Shown here one piece after another: positions 1-7,675 of a stretch of DNA of 64,000 nucleotides. Under the pieces are notes generated by a model. The model saw only the letters and a program-made list of their open reading frames with translations. It did no database searches and had not been told where the DNA came from. Origin of the DNA: CAIOSQ01 sp041178225 (GTDB taxonomy: Bacteria > Pseudomonadota > Alphaproteobacteria > CACIAM-22H2); NCBI GenBank assembly GCA_041178225.1, contig JBEGVV010000024.1, positions 1 to 64,000 on the forward strand, in the 5' to 3' direction. The translations under genes were made by a program, and so were the position numbers. Position 1 is the stretch's first letter. Each line of letters opens with the position of its first letter.

Positions 1-785
1 TGGCTCTGCGCGATCCAGTCGTTGGCGTCGATGTTCGCCGCGAGCGTGCCGTCGACCGTCGCGCGGAACCAGCCGTCGAAGTCCTCCATCGCGGCCAGCG
101 CCTCGGGCGTCCGCGCGCCGAGCACGCGCATGATGACCGCCCAGTCGCGCCAGCCGCGCGCGGGCTGCGCCTCGTAGCGCCCGCCGGCGAAGGCCGGGTC
201 GCCCATCAGCGCGCGGCGCGCGGCCTCGTTGATGGCGCGCGCCCATGGCGCCGTCCTGGCCATGGGCGTCATGGCGACGATCCGCTCGCAGAAGCCGGGA
301 TGGCGCACGCCCCATTCGAGCGCCTGCATGCCGCCCATCGAGGCGCCGGCCACCGCGAAGACGCGGCGCAGCCCGAGCCTCTCGACGAGCAGGCGATGCT
401 GCGCCGCGACCATGTCGCCGATGGTGAAGCGCGGGAAGCCCGGCCCCGGCTGCGTGGCGCTGTTGGACGGGCTGGTCGAGAGCCCGTTCCCGAGCGCGTC
501 GACGACGACGATCCGGAAGCGCGTCGTGTCGAGCGCGCGGCCGGGCCCGATCAGGAAATCGAGGCGGTGGTGCGTGGCGCCGATCGCCGTGCAGCCGAGG
601 ATCGTGCGCTCGCCTCCCGGATCCTCGATGCCGTGCTCGACCCAGCTGACGCCGCAGCGCTCGACGCGCGCGCCGGATTCGAGCTGGAGGTCGCCCGCCT
701 CCCACCAGCGATGCGGGGCGTCGACATGCTCGGGCGCGAGCGCGTGGTGGCGCGCCGCGACATGCGGCGGGACGGCGTCGGTCAT
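1..785 (-). CDS. MetX-like alpha/beta-hydrolase, C-terminus beyond window edge
   Basis: Translating the minus strand from ATG 785 gives 261 residues open to the window edge. The chain resembles homoserine O-acetyltransferase-type alpha/beta-hydrolases: a VVDALGNGLSTSPSNS segment where MetX relatives carry the oxyanion/substrate region, then the nucleophile elbow GASMGGMQALEW with the catalytic Ser at residue 149. The catalytic Asp and His would lie beyond the edge. Many MetX-like proteins outside methionine operons are general acyl hydrolases or acyltransferases, and the catabolic context suggests that here. The start overlaps the stop of the alcohol dehydrogenase by ATGA, making it the last visible gene of an operon starting near 7555. 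The fold is clear; the substrate is unknown. Confidence 0.8.
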   Translation of the reverse strand, partial: MTDAVPPHVAARHHALAPEHVDAPHRWWEAGDLQLESGARVERCGVSWVEHGIEDPGGERTILGCTAIGATHHRLDFLIGPGRALDTTRFRIVVVDALGNGLSTSPSNSATQPGPGFPRFTIGDMVAAQHRLLVERLGLRRVFAVAGASMGGMQALEWGVRHPGFCERIVAMTPMARTAPWARAINEAARRALMGDPAFAGGRYEAQPARGWRDWAVIMRVLGARTPEALAAMEDFDGWFRATVDGTLAANIDANDWIAQS

Positions 786-1900
786 GGGCCGTAGGCCACG
801 ACGGCGCGCACCACCTCGCCGCGCTTGAGCGCGGCGAAGCCCTCGTTGATCTCGTCGAGGCGGATGCGCCGCGAGACCAGCTCGTCGAGCTTGAGGTCGC
901 CGCGCAGGTAGCTGTCGACCATCATCGGGAAGTCGCGGGCCGGTCGCGTCCCTCCATAGCTGGAGCGCGTGATCCGCTTCTCCTGCATGAGCGCGCCCCA
1001 GCGGAAGGAAACCTCCTCGTTGAAGCCGGTCTTGCCGAGCCAGACGACCTGCCCGGCGGGCCTGACCGCCTCGACGGAGGCCCGGAACGTCTTCGGGCTT
1101 CCGGCGCACTCGATCACCGCGTCGGCGCCGCGCCCGGAGGTGAGGGCCTTGGCCACGGCGACCGGGTCGTCGCGCGTGGCGTCGACGAGGTCGGTCGCGC
1201 CGACGCGGCGCGCGAGGTCGAGCTTCGCTTCCGAGATGTCCACCGCGATGATGCGCGCCGCGCCCGCGAGCCTCGCGCCCTGGACGGCGGAGAGCCCGAC
1301 CGCGCCGCAGCCGATGACCATGACGGTGGAGCCCCATTCCAGCCCGGCGATCCGCGTCGCGGCGCCGAGGCCCGTCATCACGCCGCAGCCGATCAGGCAG
1401 GCCGCCTCGAAGGGGATTTCCTTCGCGACGCGCACCGCGCTCTGCGACGGCACCACGCAGTATTCGCCGAAGGCGCCGATGTACATGAGGTTGTGCAGCG
1501 TCGCCCCGCCGCCGTCGCGCAGCACCGGCGCGCCGTCGAAGCCGACCGCCTTCGCGCCGTTGGCGACGTAGGTCTCGCACAGGATCGGCTTGTCGCGGTC
1601 GCAGTAGAAGCAATGCCCGCAATGCGGGTTCCAGTGGATGATGACGTGGTCGCCCGGCGCCAGCCCCCGCACCGCGGGCCCGACGCGCTCGACGACGCCG
1701 GCGCCCTCGTGGCCGAGCACCATCGGCAGCGGGAAGACGAGCTGGCCCTCGATCACCTCGAGGTCGGTGTGGCAGAGCCCGGCGGCGCGCATGCGCACCA
1801 GCACGTCGTCGGGCCCGAGCGCGCGCGCCTCGACGCGCTCGATCGACAGCGGCGCCAGCGCCGCGCGCAGGACGGCGGCATCGAAGCGGATCGGTTCCAT
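782..1900 (-). CDS. Zinc-dependent alcohol dehydrogenase (MDR family)
   Basis: A 372-residue medium-chain dehydrogenase/reductase. The catalytic zinc region is visible as GLCHTDLEV and GHEGAGVV. The structural zinc lobe is C-G-H-C-F-Y-C-x7-C, with all four cysteines. The NAD(P) Rossmann fold has GCGAVGLSAVQGA followed by AVDISEAKL, whose Asp favours NAD. Length and layout match class III-like alcohol dehydrogenases, including NAD/mycothiol- or NDMA-type relatives. It probably oxidises an alcohol intermediate of the operon's pathway in the cytoplasm. ATG 1900 is chosen because MEPIRFDAAVLR begins at the usual family N-terminus and lies 17 bases after the preceding stop. The substrate cannot be read from sequence. 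Confidence 0.9.
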   Translation of the reverse strand: MEPIRFDAAVLRAALAPLSIERVEARALGPDDVLVRMRAAGLCHTDLEVIEGQLVFPLPMVLGHEGAGVVERVGPAVRGLAPGDHVIIHWNPHCGHCFYCDRDKPILCETYVANGAKAVGFDGAPVLRDGGGATLHNLMYIGAFGEYCVVPSQSAVRVAKEIPFEAACLIGCGVMTGLGAATRIAGLEWGSTVMVIGCGAVGLSAVQGARLAGAARIIAVDISEAKLDLARRVGATDLVDATRDDPVAVAKALTSGRGADAVIECAGSPKTFRASVEAVRPAGQVVWLGKTGFNEEVSFRWGALMQEKRITRSSYGGTRPARDFPMMVDSYLRGDLKLDELVSRRIRLDEINEGFAALKRGEVVRAVVAYGP

Positions 1901-1917
1901 CGCCTTGTTCCTTCCGG

Positions 1918-2772
1918 TCAGCCGCGCGCGGAGCGCGGGTCGTTGAAAGAGGAGACGCCGGTGCCCGCGTAGAGGATGCGGGCGTTGCGCTCCGAGATCT
2001 CGCGATGCAGGGCTACGAATTCCGGGTCGAGGTCGCGCGCGGGCCGCGGCTCCGGCGCGAAGTGCCCGTGCCGGTCCTCCCCGCGCACCAGCGTCGCCGA
2101 ATCCCCGCCGCGCACGGTCTGCGCGACGTCGGTCGGGATGTAGCGGATCGCGAAGCCGATGCGCCGGTCGCCCGAGGGGTTGGCCGCGGAGCCGTGCACG
2201 AGGCGGACGTGGTGCAGCGACGCCTCCCCGGGCCGCAGCTCGAGGGCCACGGCCCGCGAGGCGTCGACGTCGACCATCACCTCCTGGCCGCGCGACAGCA
2301 TGTTGTCGCGGTGGAACGTGTCGCGGTGCGGCACCTGGTCGAGCAGGTGCGTGCCCGGGATCACCTCCATCGCGCCGTTCGCGCGCGTGGATGCCGAGAG
2401 CGCCACCCAGGCCGTCACCACGTCGGGCCTGCTCAGCCCCCAGTAGGTCGAGTCCTGGTGCCAGGACACGAAGCCCGGGCTGCGCGGCTCCTTGATGAAG
2501 AAGTTCGATGTCCAGCAGAGGAGGTCGGGGCCGTGCAGGTCCTCGATGGCATCCAGCAGGACGTCGTTTCGAACGAGGTCGCCGAGCCAGGAGAAGAGCA
2601 GGTGCGCCTTGTGGCGCAGGTCGCCCCTCAGCGGCCCGCCCGTCGCGGCCTCGTGGGCCTCGAGGCGACGGCGCAGCTCGGCCGCCTCGTCCTCGCCCAT
2701 CACGCGGACGGGATGGAGGAACCCGTCGCGCCGATACTGCTCGACCTGCGCCGCATCCAGGAGCCTGCCCAT
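1918..2772 (-). CDS. Phytanoyl-CoA dioxygenase (PhyH) family Fe(II)/2-oxoglutarate oxygenase
   Basis: A 284-residue PhyH-family protein. The iron facial triad is visible: H105-x-D107 in the WHQDS segment and H193 in LVHGS, with R204 (DRRIG) as the likely 2-oxoglutarate anchor. The N-terminus (QVEQYRRDGFLHPVRV) is the typical PhyH opening helix. Such enzymes hydroxylate acyl-CoAs, alkaloids, halogenated or small polar compounds, so the substrate is open. The gene sits 15 bases after the isomerase and 17 bases before the alcohol dehydrogenase. A hydroxylation followed by alcohol oxidation is therefore a plausible pair of steps. Confidence 0.88.
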   Translation of the reverse strand: MGRLLDAAQVEQYRRDGFLHPVRVMGEDEAAELRRRLEAHEAATGGPLRGDLRHKAHLLFSWLGDLVRNDVLLDAIEDLHGPDLLCWTSNFFIKEPRSPGFVSWHQDSTYWGLSRPDVVTAWVALSASTRANGAMEVIPGTHLLDQVPHRDTFHRDNMLSRGQEVMVDVDASRAVALELRPGEASLHHVRLVHGSAANPSGDRRIGFAIRYIPTDVAQTVRGGDSATLVRGEDRHGHFAPEPRPARDLDPEFVALHREISERNARILYAGTGVSSFNDPRSARG

Positions 2773-2787
2773 CTTCTCCCTCCCCCC

Positions 2788-3630
2788 TCAGCACGCGCTC
2801 GCGAAGCGCTGCATGCATGTGTCGATCACCTCGGCGGGATCGCGCTTCCACCAGTTCTCGGCGGAGAAGATCTCGACCTCGACGAAGCCACCATAGCCCG
2901 CGGCCTCGACCATGCCGCGGATGCGCGGGATGTCGATCACCCCGTCGCCCATCATGCCGCGGTCGGTCAGGAAGTCGCGCGTCGGCACGAGCCAGTCGCA
3001 GGCGTGGAAGCCAAGGATGCGGCCCGCCGCGCCGGCGCGCGCGATCTCCGGGGCGAGATGCGGGTCCCACCACACGTGGTAGACGTCGACGAGGATGCCG
3101 ATGCCCTCGCCCAGCGCCTCGCAGAGCTCGTTGGCGTGGCGCATCGTGTTCACGCAGGCGCGGTCCGCCGCGTACATCGGGTGCAGCGGCTCCAGCCCCA
3201 GCCGGACGCCGGCCTTTCGCGCGTGCTCGAGCATCGCGCCGAGGCCGTCATGCACCTCCGCATGCGCGGCGGCGAGGTCGCGCGAGCCGCCCGGAAGGCC
3301 GCCCGCGATCACGCAGAGGCTCTGCGCGCCAAGCTCCGCGGCCTCGTCGATCGCGCGCCGGTTCTCGGCGAGGATGGCCGCGCGCTCCGCGGCGCTGGAC
3401 GCCGCGAAGAGCCCGGCGCGGCAATGGCCGGTCACCTGGAGGCCGGCCTGGCGCAGGAGGCGCGCCGCCGCCGCCACGCCGCCCTCGCCCAGCAGGTCGC
3501 GCCAGGTCGCGATCGCGCGGATGCCGCGGCGCTGGCAGAGCTCGACGAGCGTCGGCAGGTCGCAGCGCCGGCGCACCGTCGCGTGGTTGATCGCCAGCAG
3601 CTCGGGATGGCGCGAGAGATCCCTCGTCAT
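2788..3630 (-). CDS. Sugar phosphate isomerase/epimerase-like TIM barrel (AP endonuclease 2 family)
   Basis: A 280-residue xylose-isomerase-like TIM barrel. Metal-site candidates in order are the glutamate in GLEPLHPMYA, the Asp/His in LVDVYHVWWDP, the His in LGFHACDW and the C-terminal glutamate in FVEVEIFS, the usual Glu-Asp-His-Glu spacing of IolE/IolI-like proteins. It likely isomerises, epimerises or dehydrates a sugar or cyclitol derivative. It starts at ATG 3630, overlapping the SDR stop (ATGA). Its place beside an SDR, DUF993 and a DHDPS-like aldolase suggests a sugar, sugar-acid or inositol-like catabolic route. The exact reaction is not recognisable. Confidence 0.87.
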   Translation of the reverse strand: MTRDLSRHPELLAINHATVRRRCDLPTLVELCQRRGIRAIATWRDLLGEGGVAAAARLLRQAGLQVTGHCRAGLFAASSAAERAAILAENRRAIDEAAELGAQSLCVIAGGLPGGSRDLAAAHAEVHDGLGAMLEHARKAGVRLGLEPLHPMYAADRACVNTMRHANELCEALGEGIGILVDVYHVWWDPHLAPEIARAGAAGRILGFHACDWLVPTRDFLTDRGMMGDGVIDIPRIRGMVEAAGYGGFVEVEIFSAENWWKRDPAEVIDTCMQRFASAC

Positions 3631-4388
3631 GGCATCAGCTGCCCGCCATTGACCTCGAGCACCTGGCCGGTGACGTAGCCGGACAGGCGGTCGGAGGCGA
3701 AGTAGAGATAGGCGCCCACGCATTCCTCGGAGGCGCCGAGCCGCCCCATCGGCACCGCCGCGCGCATCGCGTCCATCACCGCGGGCGAGCTCAGCCGCGC
3801 ATGGAGCGGCGTCTCGATGACGCCGGGCGAGACCGCGTTGACCCGGATGCCCTTCGGCGCGAGCTCGCGCGCGACGTTGCGCGTGAAGGCCGAGACGAAG
3901 GCCTTGGTGCCTGCGTAGAGCGCGACGCCGGGCCCGCCGCCGCTGCGCGCGGAGATCGACGTCGTGCTGATCACGTTGCCGTGGCCCTGCGCGACGAAGA
4001 TCCGCGCCGCCGCCTGCGTCGCCACGAAGACCGAGCGCATGTTGAGGTCGACGAGCTCGTCGAACAGCGCCTCGTCGAGTTCGTCGAGCGGCGCGCGGCG
4101 CAGCAGGTGGCCGGCGTTGTTGACCAGCACGTCGAGCCCGCCCAGCTCGCGATGGGCGCGCGCGACGAGCTCGCGCGTCGCGCCCGCGTCGCGGACGTCG
4201 GCGCGCAGCGGCACGGCGCGCCCGCCCGCGGCGGCGATGTCGGCGACGACGGATGCCGCCTCCGCCTCGCTCGCGTTGTAGTGCACCGCCACGACGGCGC
4301 CGGCGGCGCCGAAGCCGCGCGCGACGGCGGCGCCGATGCCCGTGCTCGCGCCGGTCACCAGCACGCGCTTGCCCCTGAGATCGTCCAT
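3627..4388 (-). CDS. SDR family NAD(P)-dependent oxidoreductase
   Basis: A 253-residue classical short-chain dehydrogenase. It has the cofactor motif TGASTGIGAAVA, the structural NNAG, a catalytic Ser in STTSISAR, and the Y-x3-K pair in LYAGTK. It ends with the typical GQVLEVNGG segment. It probably interconverts a hydroxyl and a keto group of the operon's substrate. ATG 4388 gives the usual short lead (MDDLRGKRVLVTGAS). The 3' end overlaps the isomerase start by 4 bases, and the DUF993 gene ends 14 bases upstream, so translation is likely coupled. Confidence 0.92.
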   Translation of the reverse strand: MDDLRGKRVLVTGASTGIGAAVARGFGAAGAVVAVHYNASEAEAASVVADIAAAGGRAVPLRADVRDAGATRELVARAHRELGGLDVLVNNAGHLLRRAPLDELDEALFDELVDLNMRSVFVATQAAARIFVAQGHGNVISTTSISARSGGGPGVALYAGTKAFVSAFTRNVARELAPKGIRVNAVSPGVIETPLHARLSSPAVMDAMRAAVPMGRLGASEECVGAYLYFASDRLSGYVTGQVLEVNGGQLMP

Positions 4389-4402
4389 CGTCCTCGCCTC
4401 CC

Positions 4403-5566
4403 TCAGCCGTCGACGCCGTGGACGGCCAGCACGCGCCGCATGCGCGCGCAGGCCAGTTCGGGATCCGCGAGCAGTCCCGCCGCGTCGGCGAGGCGGAACA
4501 GCTCCGCGAGGTGCAGGAGCGAACGCGCGCCCTGCTGCCCGCCGACCATCGCGAAATGCGACTGCAGCCCGTTGAGATACGCCATGAACACCACGCCGGT
4601 CTTGTAGAAGCGCGTCGGCGCGCGGAACACGTGGCGCGACAGGGGCACTGTCGGCGCGAGGATGGCGCGGTAGGCCGCGACGTCGCCACCGGCCAGCGCG
4701 TCGAGCGCCGCGGAGGCGGCCGGCGCGATCGCGTCGAAGATGCCGAGCAGCGCGTGGGAATGGCCGAGCGCGTCGCCCTCGATGAGCTCCGGGTAGTTGA
4801 AGTCGTCGCCCGAGTACATGCGCACGCCGGCCGGCAGCCGCCGCCGCAGCACGATCTCCTTGTCCTTGTCGAGCAGCGACACCTTGATGCCGTCGACCTT
4901 CGCGGCGTTCGCCGCGATCGCCTCGACGCAGGCATCCATCGCCTTCCAGTGGTCGCGGCTGCCCCAGTAGCCCTCGAGCGCGGGATCGAACATCTCGCCG
5001 AGCCAGTGGATGATGACCGGCTCGCGGACCTGGCGCAGGATGCGCCCGTAGACGCGGTGGTAGTCGTCGGGCGAGCGCGCCGCGGCGGCCAGCGCGCGCG
5101 AGGCCATGAGGATGATGCGACCGCCCGCCGCCTCGACCGCGCCGCACTGCTCCTCGTAGGCGGCGACGACCTCGTCGATGCCCACCCCCGGGCCCGGGGC
5201 GAGATGGTCCGTGCCGGCGCCGCAAGCGACGAGCCGCCCGCCCTCCGCCCGCGCCAACGCCACGGAACGGCGGATCAGCTCCAGGCTCGTGGGCCAGTCC
5301 AGGCCCATGCCGCGCTGCGCGGTGTCCATCGCCTCGGCGACGCCGAGCCCGAGCGACCAGAGATGCGAGCGGAAGCGCAGCGTGGCGTCCCAGTCGATCG
5401 CCGGGACCAGCCAGGGATCGACGTCGGCGAGCGGGTCGCAGACGACATGCGCCGCGGAGAAGGCGATGCGGTCGAAGGGTCGCGTGGGCCGGGCGAAGGC
5501 GCGCGGCTGGCTGGTGCGGAACGGCTCCAGCCGCCCGCCCGCCGCGGGAAGCACGATCGTCGCCAT
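4403..5566 (-). CDS. DUF993 family protein (aldolase-like TIM barrel)
   Basis: A 387-residue protein that I recognise as DUF993 (PF06187). Cues are SAAHVVCDPLADVDPWLVPAIDWDAT near residues 37-62, the TAQRGMGLDW segment, VIIHWLGEMFDPALEGYWG and GIKVSLLDK. The lysine of GIKVSLLD is a candidate Schiff-base residue, since the family is distantly related to dihydrodipicolinate synthase barrels. No reaction is established for the family that I can name. It lies between a DHDPS-like gene (57 bases upstream) and the SDR. These genes commonly travel with sugar isomerase and Gfo/Idh genes, which suggests carbohydrate or cyclitol breakdown. Confidence 0.85.
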   Translation of the reverse strand: MATIVLPAAGGRLEPFRTSQPRAFARPTRPFDRIAFSAAHVVCDPLADVDPWLVPAIDWDATLRFRSHLWSLGLGVAEAMDTAQRGMGLDWPTSLELIRRSVALARAEGGRLVACGAGTDHLAPGPGVGIDEVVAAYEEQCGAVEAAGGRIILMASRALAAAARSPDDYHRVYGRILRQVREPVIIHWLGEMFDPALEGYWGSRDHWKAMDACVEAIAANAAKVDGIKVSLLDKDKEIVLRRRLPAGVRMYSGDDFNYPELIEGDALGHSHALLGIFDAIAPAASAALDALAGGDVAAYRAILAPTVPLSRHVFRAPTRFYKTGVVFMAYLNGLQSHFAMVGGQQGARSLLHLAELFRLADAAGLLADPELACARMRRVLAVHGVDG

Positions 5567-5622
5567 CTCAGCCCCTCCTCCTCCGCCCTCGCATGCGTCG
5601 CCCGCAGACTGCGCCAGCACGC

Positions 5623-6687
5623 TCAGCCGCGCCAGCGCGACAGGTTCGCCGCGACGAAGTCGTCGTCGGCGAGTTCCGGGTAGGCGGCGCGCACGCGGTC
5701 GAGCTCCTCCGCCTGCCCCGGGCTCATCGCCTCGCGCGGGTCGAGGCAGTGGTTGGTCTCCATCAGTCCCTGGCGCCGCAGCACCTCGTGGCAGCCCGCG
5801 ATGCAGCCGGCGAAGCCGTTGGCGACGTCGAAGAGCGCGGCGTTGCAGTCGGTCACCATGGCGTCGAGCGCCAGCAGGCCGCGCGAGGGCGGGCCGGCGG
5901 CGAGCTCGGAGCGGATGCGCGCATGCAGCCGCACGGCGCCCGAGGTCCAGACGCTCCAGTGCCCGAGCAGCCCGCCGCGGAATCGCAGCTCGACCTCGCG
6001 CCCGCCGACGCGCGCGACGAAGGGCACGGCCAGGTCGAGGACGATGTGGTCGTCGTTGCCCGTGTAGAGCGCGATGCGCTCCTCCGCGCCGGCGGCCGCG
6101 ACGCCGAAGACGACGTCGAGCGTGGCGTAGCGGTCGAACGGCGCGACCTTGATCGCCACGACGTTGTCGATCGCCGCGAAGCGAGTCCAGAAGCGCCGCG
6201 ACAGCGCGACCCCGCCGACGGCGGGCTGGAGGTAGAAGCCGACCACCGGCATCTCGGCCGCGACGGCGGCGCAATGCGCGACGATCTCGTCCTCGCCCGC
6301 GCCCTTCATCGCGGCGAGCGAGAGCAGCACGGCATGGTAGCCAAGGGAGCGCGCCAGCCTCGCCTCCGAGACCGCCTGCGCGGTGCGGCCGATCGCGCCA
6401 GCGACGAGCACGAGCGGCCGCGACGTCCACGCGGACGCGGTCTCCGCCGCGAGCTCGAGGACGGGGCGGTGCAGCCCGTGCTCGCGGATCGCGAATTGCG
6501 TCGTGTGGACGCCGACCGCGAGGCCACCGGCCCCGGCGTCGACGTAGTAGCGCGTGAGCGCGCGCTGCGAGGCGCGATCGAAGGCGCGCCTCGCGTCGAG
6601 CGCGAGCGGATGCGCGGGGATCACGACGCCCTCGCGCAGCGCGGCCAGCGTCGCCGCCGGCAGGTCTCGCCAGTGCAGCACGTTCAT
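5623..6687 (-). CDS. Dihydrodipicolinate synthase/N-acetylneuraminate lyase family aldolase
   Basis: A 354-residue member of the DapA/NanA class I aldolase superfamily. The Schiff-base lysine is K180 in VVAIKVAPF, and the proton-relay tyrosine is in VGFYLQPAVGG (Tyr152). It is longer than the usual 290-300 residues, with an extended C-terminal part holding LMETNHCLDP, so it belongs to a subgroup seen with DUF993. It would cleave or form a carbon-carbon bond next to a pyruvate-like carbonyl. It is 5 bases downstream of the GNAT gene, so they share a transcript. It is probably not the lysine-pathway enzyme, because the surroundings are catabolic. Confidence 0.87.
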   Translation of the reverse strand: MNVLHWRDLPAATLAALREGVVIPAHPLALDARRAFDRASQRALTRYYVDAGAGGLAVGVHTTQFAIREHGLHRPVLELAAETASAWTSRPLVLVAGAIGRTAQAVSEARLARSLGYHAVLLSLAAMKGAGEDEIVAHCAAVAAEMPVVGFYLQPAVGGVALSRRFWTRFAAIDNVVAIKVAPFDRYATLDVVFGVAAAGAEERIALYTGNDDHIVLDLAVPFVARVGGREVELRFRGGLLGHWSVWTSGAVRLHARIRSELAAGPPSRGLLALDAMVTDCNAALFDVANGFAGCIAGCHEVLRRQGLMETNHCLDPREAMSPGQAEELDRVRAAYPELADDDFVAANLSRWRG

Positions 6688-6691
6688 CGCG

Positions 6692-7555
6692 TCACCCCAG
6701 CTCCGGCCCGGAGATGGCGAAGAGGCCCGCAGGGCTGGCCAGCACGCCAGGGGCGCCGCGCGTCATGCGCATGAAGCCGCGCGCGCTGGACGCGCCGTGG
6801 TCGCGCAGCAGCGCGGCGACCTCCTCCTGCGGCTCCGGCACGTCGAGGACGAAGGGCGCGCGCGCGGCCGAGGTTGCCGTCGCGAGCAGCGCCCGCGCGG
6901 TGGCGGCATCGCGCGCCACGAGGGGCCCGACCTGCATGGCCGTCCGTCCGTTGCGCGACAGCACGTAGCCGGCGAGCGCGCCCTGCGAGTCGCGCGCCAC
7001 GAATCCGGGACCGCGCGTCGCGAGATGCGCGAGGATCGCGGGCCGGCTCATGCCGGAGCGCGCGGCGTCGAAGGCGGCCACGGCCGCGAGGTCAGCCGGC
7101 GAGACCGCCGCGACCTGCGGTCCCGCGCCGGCCGCGGGTCCCGATACCGGCCGCTCGAGCCGCCAGCGCCGCAACGCGAGGACGTCCACGAAGCCGAGCC
7201 GCTCGTAGACGGGCCGGCCCAGCTCGGTGGCGTCGAGCCCGGCGACGAGGCCCTGCTCCGCGCAGGCGTCGAGGCATCGACCGAACAGCGCCGTGCCCAG
7301 GCCGAGGCGGCGATGGGTCGCCGCCACGAGGACCATCCCGATCCAGGCGAGCGCGGGCCCGACCGGCAGCACCAGCGCGGAGCCCACGAGCCTGCCATCG
7401 GCCTTGTCGCGCCCGGCGAAGCCGATGCCGGCCGCGAGCATGAAGCGCCAGTCCTCCTCGACCTGGTTCCAGCCCGCCTCGACCGAGAGCGCGACCGCCG
7501 CGCCTGCCTCGCCCGAACGCAGGGCGCCGGGTCCGGGCATCTCAGCCCAGGCCAT
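6692..7555 (-). CDS. GNAT family N-acetyltransferase with YitH/HolE-type C-terminal domain
   Basis: A 287-residue protein with an N-terminal GNAT fold. It shows the acetyl-CoA pyrophosphate loop region ATHRRLGLGTALF (Q/RxxGxG/A type) and DATELGRPVYERLGF near the end of the domain. A second GNAT-like half follows, from about residue 150 (VSPADLAAVAAFDAARSG), as in proteins with the YitH acetyltransferase C-terminal domain. ATG 7555 is the longest start; the internal ATG at 7540 is an alternative and neither has a strong Shine-Dalgarno. It is the first gene of the leftward operon. Substrate unknown. Confidence 0.8.
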   Translation of the reverse strand: MAWAEMPGPGALRSGEAGAAVALSVEAGWNQVEEDWRFMLAAGIGFAGRDKADGRLVGSALVLPVGPALAWIGMVLVAATHRRLGLGTALFGRCLDACAEQGLVAGLDATELGRPVYERLGFVDVLALRRWRLERPVSGPAAGAGPQVAAVSPADLAAVAAFDAARSGMSRPAILAHLATRGPGFVARDSQGALAGYVLSRNGRTAMQVGPLVARDAATARALLATATSAARAPFVLDVPEPQEEVAALLRDHGASSARGFMRMTRGAPGVLASPAGLFAISGPELG

Positions 7556-7675
7556 CGCGCGCCTCGAGGCGCGGCGGAGGGCCGCTCGCGGTGGGTTCTT
7601 TCATCAATTCTGGCCTATCCTCCCCCGGGGCCGCGGCCCCGCCCGATCCTATCCCCGTCCGGCAGGCTTTTGGAC

